NCBI GenBank assembly: GCA_049999765.1
Contig: JBNGIQ010009547.1
Location: 409,971-440,103 of the forward strand
Length of the DNA: 30,133 nt
DNA from: Phaeoceros laevis
Lineage: Eukaryota; Anthocerotophyta; Anthocerotopsida; Notothyladales
Direction: 5' to 3'
The notes under the pieces are model-generated. The model saw nothing but the letters and a program-made list of their open reading frames with translations, had not been told where the DNA came from and did no database searches. The translations under genes and the position numbers were made by a program. Positions 21,292-30,133 of the stretch are shown piece after piece; positions within the stretch are counted from its first letter, which is position 1, and each line of letters starts with the position of its first letter.

Positions 21292-24200
21292 ATGGCAAGC
21301 AACCAGCCCGTGGCTGAGCCTGCTTCAACTATTTCTCGCATTTTGAAGGAGTCTCAAATTTGCGCGACCTCCCAGCATCCGACTCTGATTCAGGAGCTAG
21401 TAGATTGCCGCAGGCAGCATCCCGGCTTCTTCCAGCTATGGGAGAGCCGGCTGCAGCCGCTGTTTCTTGTGGGAGCCCACAAACCTGCCGTAGAACAAGC
21501 AATGCACTTCTGTGCGCAGGTTGTGGTCTATCAGGACAGTAAAAAAGGGGAGTGCGATGAATTTGCCGAACGTTGTTTGCAAATTTTCCTGAAGTGGTCA
21601 GGAGCAGTCGACAGGGTTGTGCGATACAGAGCGACTCAGATGGTTCATGAGGTACCACCGCTGTCCTGAGCTCTTTGTGGACAATGTTCCGGTGACAGGT
21701 TTTGCTCAATTGCCCAGTTTTGGCCTACAGGTCATGCAGAAGATTCCGGAGGATGCTCTGGTAGACGACTTGGTGGATGCGGTGGTGGAGCATATGCTCC
21801 TTCGCATGCAGGATAAGTCTGCTGCGGTCAGAGCTTTAGCTGCTCGGTCTCTGTGGAGAATAGCTGTTGCAACAGATCCAGACGCACTAGAGAGCGGGGG
21901 GATTATTGAACACTATCGAAAAATTTTGTATTTTGATGAGATTGCAGTGAGTATGCACATCTTGATATTACTGTGGTACTCTAGAACCTGCCTCGGGTTG
22001 CACCTGAAAAACTCTGTTGTGATGTGTGCTGTTTAGGATGTTCGCAAAACTGTGGTGACTTTGATGCCGGCCATCAGCTCTACTGTCGCAGATGTGGCTG
22101 CCCGCACTGCAGACACACATGAATCCGTGAGGAGAGCTGCGTTTGTGAAGCTTGGGTCAGATTTCCCCTTAAACAGCTTAAGCATCTCCCAGAGAGCGTC
22201 AGTTCTGGGTAGAGGACTTCAGGATAGAGTGCCAGCTGTGAAGGCTGCATGCTTTCGAATGCTGAAGCACTCTTGGTTAATGCGGGACTGTGGAGGGGAT
22301 GTCCTAAGCTTGCTCAAGCTCGTTGACGTCGAGACCCATTTCAAAGTTGCGGAAACAATTATGGCAGAGCTTCTCGTAGCTGGTGTTGTCCATGTTACGG
22401 ATGATAGCAGCGTCATGCCCTTCTTCCGTACAGGCAAGTGCTCTACTCTCATGTCTATTTGCCACAGTTCGGTGCCTGCTCTGACATAGAACACTCTGAG
22501 CCCAGATGAAAGTGGCAAATGTCAGCTTCTGGAGGCAGAGGAGGCGCTGTACTGGAGAGCTGTTTGCCAGTTTTTGCACGATGAACAGCAGGTACAGTCA
22601 CTTTCTGTCGAGCACCAGTTTCCGGCTTCACTCCAGATTTTTTACATGTTGGATGACTTACATTTTGTAGGCAAGAAGCTCTGCAGCAGCTATGTCGGTA
22701 GGTGTGAAGGCAGTGGTAGATGCCGAAAATGCAAATGCTAAGCAGGATGCGTTTGAAAAGATTCTGCCATCGAGTGTGGCTGACTATGTACGGCTCATTG
22801 AACAGCACATTGATGCAGGTAAGCTAGCAGTATGTTGCGCTTGTTAATCTTTAGAGCTAGTTGCCGGATGTCTGCTAACAAACGTGTTGTAAGTTTTCAG
22901 GGCAACACTACCAATTTACGTGTCAGCAACTTCTAAAACTCGCAAAGCTACTGGACTTTACTGACACAAGTAGTCGCAAGGTTGCTGGAGTTTTCTTACA
23001 GAATCTGCTGCTAGCGGGCACAGACTTTTCAGAGAATGACGAACACGTTGGGGATGGCATAAGTATTGCAGGCGATAAAGAGTGGGAAGAAGCCATTGTT
23101 GAATTTGGCAAAAGTGTTTATGCAATACCTGGAGAATGGATAAAAGTCATGATTGATCTTGTAGACAAGCTGGGTAGGCCCTGCCGGGAAGGTGGGGCAG
23201 ATCCCATGCAGTGGCTGAAGTGTCTAGCTATGGCTGGCCTGTTGCTGCAAGACATGGTCTCCACATGTCAGCTCGTCGGCTCTGTGATAGAGCCGACAGA
23301 ACTTGTTGATGCTCTGCTGCTCTCTGCTGTACGTTCATCACCTGGGTCCAGTCATTTCCTGAAACGACCGTGTAGCTCTTATTTTCGGGTTTGAACTAGT
23401 TTTGCGTCGTTAACTCGCATGGGATGGCGGGGTTTGTGTTTGGTGACAGGTGAAGCACATTCATACTGAGGTGCAAAGAGCAGGCCTCAGATGTTTGGGC
23501 TTGTTTTGCCATCTAGAGGAAAAACCAAGCCCCAGGATTGTTCAGGCAATGCAATCAGCACTTTTCAGTCCACAACAGCCCGTCCGGAACATGGCTGTGA
23601 AAGCAATGTTTGATCTCATCATCTGCCATGGGGCTGGGTGCATAGATGAAGCTGAGATTTCAAATCAGCTCGCTTCAGAGCCAGGAAATAACATCAAGGG
23701 TCAACATCTGGGGATGCCTATGATGGATATTTTGTCATGTTGGTTGGACGTAGATGCCTCGAACGAGGAAGCAGATGAAGACAAGTCAGCTCTGCTAGAT
23801 TCAGACAATACTACAGCAATTGTGGCTGAGGGCTTCGCCAAGCTTCTTATCAGAAGCAAGACAAGGGAGATGATACCGGAGCAGGATGCCATCCTTCGGA
23901 AGTTACTGCTACATTACTTCAACATCAAAACAGCTGATTATCCAAGGTTTGCACATATAACTTGATTCCTCCCTCTTCTCAGTTTGAAAGCAGCGTTTGA
24001 AACAAGGTTGATGTGCAGGACGAACCAGTGCTTGACTATCTTTTTTCAGAACTATACAGCGGTTTCAGCTGAACACAAGGTAATCTTCACATTCTAAAAC
24101 ATGTTTCTGGCTCTAACACGGAGTGGTCTCTCATAGTCTCTGTTGGTACTCTGCTTTGTGCACCTTCGTTCACAGCGTTGTGTCTCAAGAGTCTTCGTTC

Positions 24201-25263
24201 CAGTTGTACGGTGCACCTGGGTGGGAGAGGGTAATTCTGCTGCGACAAGAGAGCGGTCAAAGCTGTTGTCGCAGTTTATGCTGCAATTGATGGTTCAACC
24301 CATCAAGAAACGATCAGAGCAACAACAAACAGACGATTTTTCAGAGGTCAGAAGTGAGGTCGATAACGGCGCTCCAGATGAAGGCCACGAGATTCTGGCT
24401 ATTCTTATTGGCACAGAGGTTGGTTGGTTATGGGCCTTTCCTGCCTATCAGGCTTCTAGTTGCACTGATTTGTAACATCCTAGTTTTTCGACTTCCTGAA
24501 GAAAATGCATCGGTCGTGGCAGGTGAGTGTGGCTCTCCAACAGCCGAAATTTCCGGCCCCCAGACCTTATGCAGGACTCTTGTACCGCGTTGTTTCCTGC
24601 CTTCAGTTTAGAGAGACCCAGCAGGAAAAGATCAAATACATGCAATCCGTTGTGGGAAGGTCAGCCTAGATCGAGTTCTTCCGTTCTCTCAGTTAAGTTG
24701 TTGAGGATCTTCAACTGAACAGAGATTAGTTTTGCAGCACTTTGGAGTTCCTGCTCAGCGACAAGATTCAACCAAAGACTTTGATCCAACAACTGCGGGG
24801 TCTGAGCCAACGTCTTCGAGCCCTGGATCATACTCCTGACACGGCCTTGACAGACGAAGAGCTCGCGCTGTTAACAGGTCGGTATTCTAGTTGAGCCACA
24901 GGTCGTACTTGTTCGGAGTGGAAGCGTATGAGTCGATACATATAATTATGCTGGTATATGCTGCAGAAACGTTGCTTCCCAGTGTTGTGCCAGCCGAGGA
25001 TGGCGAGGTGAGGCAAGCTCCAGCGTCCGAGCCCCGTACAGCAAGGAGGAAAACCGCTGCTCGAAGTAAGGCTCCTATGCTTGGTCTGTGCTTGAAATTT
25101 GGAAAACATGCTTTTCCGCTATCTGACCTCTCTGGCTGGCTTATCATATGGTGCAGAAAAAAAGAAACGTGTAACCTCACCTGCTGACAGTGAAACCTCC
25201 TCGCCAGAGATTTACACTCCAGTCCGAAGGGATAGGAGAAGAGGAAGGGTCTTAGAGCTCTGA
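21292..25263 (+). CDS. CAP-G: Condensin I complex subunit CAP-G (HEAT-repeat), about 960 aa
   Basis: Exons 21292-21651, 21731-21946, 22037-22437, 22501-22591, 22671-22818, 22901-23328, 23450-23946, 24019-24079, 24176-24418, 24484-24522, 24607-24659, 24738-24877, 24967-25065, 25157-25263. CAP-G is a HEAT-repeat subunit of condensin I that binds DNA with CAP-H and helps compact mitotic chromosomes. Blocks matching plant CAP-G: CDEFAERCLQIFLKW; VRYRATQMVHEV; DKSAAVRALAARSLWRIA; ADVRKTVVTLMP; ESVRRAAFVKLGSDFPLNSL; GLQDRVPAVKAACFRML; EKILPSSVADYVRLIEQHID; and RTNQCLTIFF. The C-terminus is charged, with KKKKR and RRDRRRGR, likely nuclear localisation signals. All joins keep phase. The weakest is intron 22438-22500 (63 nt), where the nearest GC donor (ACAG/GCAAGT at 22434) would break the frame. 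Confidence 0.88.
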
Positions 25264-25811
25264 TTCATTTGATCACCACAAAGCCTAGACAGAGTTCGGT
25301 GAAAGTTCTACATCATAAACGAATTCTGCTGAACTTTCCATTATACAGCATAAATGAGTTATGCTGGCGTGTTGTGTCTCCTGCTTTAGTTGTAACCGTG
25401 ACACCAGCCCTGTAAATTCAGAAGTGTTCCTCCACATCTGCAGATGTGCGAACGAGATGAGTGAAGGAGGCATGTTGGAGAACCCGACTATACCAGCCCT
25501 TCGCTACGCTGACACCCCACAGCTGCGCCCCACAGCTGCGCCCCACAGCTGCGCCCCACAGCTGCGCCCCACAGCTACATTGGCCAGTTTGGCTGTAGCA
25601 AGACTAATCCTAAGATAGGCGCGAAGTTCGTCAAAGCACTTCAGATCGGGTGGCTTGCGATTACTGTTTTTAGTGTGGACTTGCACAAAAATGCTTTTGC
25701 TTGTGTGCTACGTCGTGACTGCACCCAGTTTCTACGTCGACTCGACATGAAAAAACTTGTTATCACGCTGTAGAGAACCTATACCACGATTATGTGAAAG
25801 CCTTTTGGGCC
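25264..25811. other. Intergenic, CAP-G 3' / lysyl-tRNA synthetase promoter
   Basis: About 550 bp. It holds the CAP-G 3' UTR, a 13-bp minisatellite (25515-25576) and the upstream region of the synthetase. No supported gene. Confidence 0.55.
25515..25576. repeat. 13-bp minisatellite (CCCCACAGCTGCG), about 4.8 copies
   Basis: Perfect units at 25515, 25528, 25541 and 25554 plus a 10-bp partial at 25567. Each unit contains CAGCTG, so the array is a row of E-box motifs about 240 bp before the synthetase ATG. Confidence 0.9.
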
Positions 25812-29312
<3,501 letters not shown>

Positions 29313-29638
29313 TGAGAGGCAAGCTGATCTAACATCTTTCACAGACTGAGCTGAGCTTTAGCACCCATTTTGGTGCCATGAGAGAGAGGAGAGGGTTTAA
29401 TACTCTTTCCCACTGTAACTCGAAGTTTTTCTCCAAGCTTGTTAAAGCCAGCGTGTTGGCCGGGGAGGTCCAGATTTGTATTTCAAACCTCTGTCTACTG
29501 TATCACTGACTAGCATTTGATTTTCGGTCGATTGGCGTCATAGTCACTGGCATTGTGTTCTCTCCGGGCCTCGAGGAGACGGGCGGGCTGGTTGGCATTC
29601 AACTCCGTGGCGTTGTCTTGTCAAGGAAAAGTGTGGGA
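29313..29638. other. Lysyl-tRNA synthetase 3' UTR region
   Basis: No coding potential seen. An AATAAA poly(A) signal at 29659-29664, about 350 nt past the stop codon, is the likely end signal of the synthetase transcript. Confidence 0.5.
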
Positions 29639-29681
29639 CGATTGTACTGAATCGGAGTAATAAAACACCACACTATGAAGC
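29639..29681. repeat. 43-bp direct repeat, left flank of the assembly gap
   Basis: Identical over 43 bp to 29782-29824 (begins CGATTGTACTGAATCGG, ends CTATGAAGC). It contains the AATAAA signal. It ends exactly where the N run begins. Confidence 0.95.
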
Positions 29682-29781
29682 NNNNNNNNNNNNNNNNNNN
29701 NNNNNNNNNNNNNNNNNNNNNNNNNNNNNNNNNNNNNNNNNNNNNNNNNNNNNNNNNNNNNNNNNNNNNNNNNNNNNNNNN
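29682..29781. other. Assembly gap of 100 N
   Basis: Exactly 100 N, the usual placeholder for a gap of unknown length. The true distance may be zero or negative, because both flanks carry the same 43 bp. Confidence 0.97.
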
Positions 29782-29824
29782 CGATTGTACTGAATCGGAG
29801 TAATAAAACACCACACTATGAAGC
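29782..29824. repeat. 43-bp direct repeat, right flank of the assembly gap
   Basis: Exact copy of 29639-29681, starting at the first base after the N run. Confidence 0.95.
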
Positions 29825-29878
29825 ATCACCGGCCGTCAGGTCGAGAGTCAAGGTCGAGCTCTGTAATCCTAATTTTAT

Positions 29879-29940
29879 CCTAATTTTGCAGCCGTCTATA
29901 CGACAACGTCCTAATTTTGCAGCCGTCTATACGACAACGC
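29879..29940. repeat. Tandem repeat, 31-bp unit, two copies
   Basis: Units at 29879 and 29910, each starting CCTAATTTTGCAGCCGTC and running to ACGACAACG, identical except for the last base. A partial copy (TCCTAATTTTAT) precedes at about 29868. Confidence 0.9.
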
Positions 29941-29984
29941 TTTCTTCTATGTCTCTATGTCTCTGGTGCTGTACAGTTAATGCT

Positions 29985-30133
29985 CTCTTCCCGTTGTTGC
30001 CTGGTTCCCCTTGTCATCCGGGTTCCTCTTGTTGTCGTACTTGGGCTCTTCCCGTTGTTGCCTGGTTCCCCTTGTCATCCGGGTTCCTCTTGTTGTCGTA
30101 CTTGGGCTCTCTTGTTGTCGTACTTGGGCTCTC
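29985..30133. repeat. Tandem repeat, 61-bp unit, two copies plus shorter echo
   Basis: Units at 29985 and 30046 start CTCTTCCCGTTGTTGCC and end GTCGTACTTGGG. They are followed from 30107 by a shortened repeat of the tail (CTTGTTGTCGTACTTGGG). The array runs into the window edge, so its full length is unknown. Confidence 0.9.

Noticed and set aside
29879-30133. CRISPR array or telomere-type repeat at the right edge
   Set aside because: Units are directly adjacent with no spacers, differ in length (31 and 61 bp), and contain no telomere motif; the context is eukaryotic.

Overview
The window is eukaryotic nuclear DNA from a green plant. Eight protein-coding genes, seven of them split by short spliceosomal introns (GT-AG, roughly 60-500 nt), sit together with one nuclear tRNA gene. 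Plant identity follows from a plastid-type pyruvate dehydrogenase E1-beta with a transit peptide, an organellar lysyl-tRNA synthetase, an ATN1/RAF-like plant kinase, an eight-cysteine lipid-transfer protein and a plant-type tRNA-Tyr intron and promoter. The compact genes, and a gene for the endosomal WASH-complex subunit FAM21 (which I believe is absent from well-known flowering plants), suggest a non-flowering land plant (bryophyte or lycophyte grade). That last step is inference.

Layout. 136-4220 (-): FAM21/WASHC2 homologue, 11 exons, about 935 aa. 5981-8335, possibly to 8557 (+): RAF-like (ATN1-type) protein kinase with an in-frame stop ahead of what looks like its usual tail. 9580-11273 (-): glycosylasparaginase, 7 exons, signal peptide. 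12044-16879 (+): PRP39 U1 snRNP splicing factor, 13 coding exons plus a 5' UTR intron. 17652-17948 (+): intronless secreted lipid-transfer protein with a TATA box. 18711-18794 (-): tRNA-Tyr(GUA) with an 11-nt intron. 19382-20999 (-): plastid pyruvate dehydrogenase E1-beta, 4 exons. 21292-25263 (+): condensin I subunit CAP-G, 14 exons. 25812-29312 (+): organellar class II lysyl-tRNA synthetase, 14 exons. The end (29639-30133) holds a 100-N assembly gap between identical 43-bp flanks, then short tandem repeats.

The genes are not a functional cluster; they are ordinary housekeeping loci with alternating orientation. Three divergent pairs share upstream regions: FAM21/kinase (1.76 kb apart), glycosylasparaginase/PRP39 (770 bp) and E1-beta/CAP-G (292 bp). 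The last carries a consensus E2F site next to CAP-G. Exon joins were made by hand from GT/AG sites, reading-phase agreement and remembered family sequences. All joins keep phase; the weakest are CAP-G exon 3/4, the kinase 3' end and glycosylasparaginase exon 1/2.

The observation most worth following up is the FAM21 gene: a conserved head region, a conserved RPLPFVIGTEE block and acidic LF motifs of the kind that bind retromer. It implies an endosomal WASH/retromer branch of Arp2/3 control in this plant.
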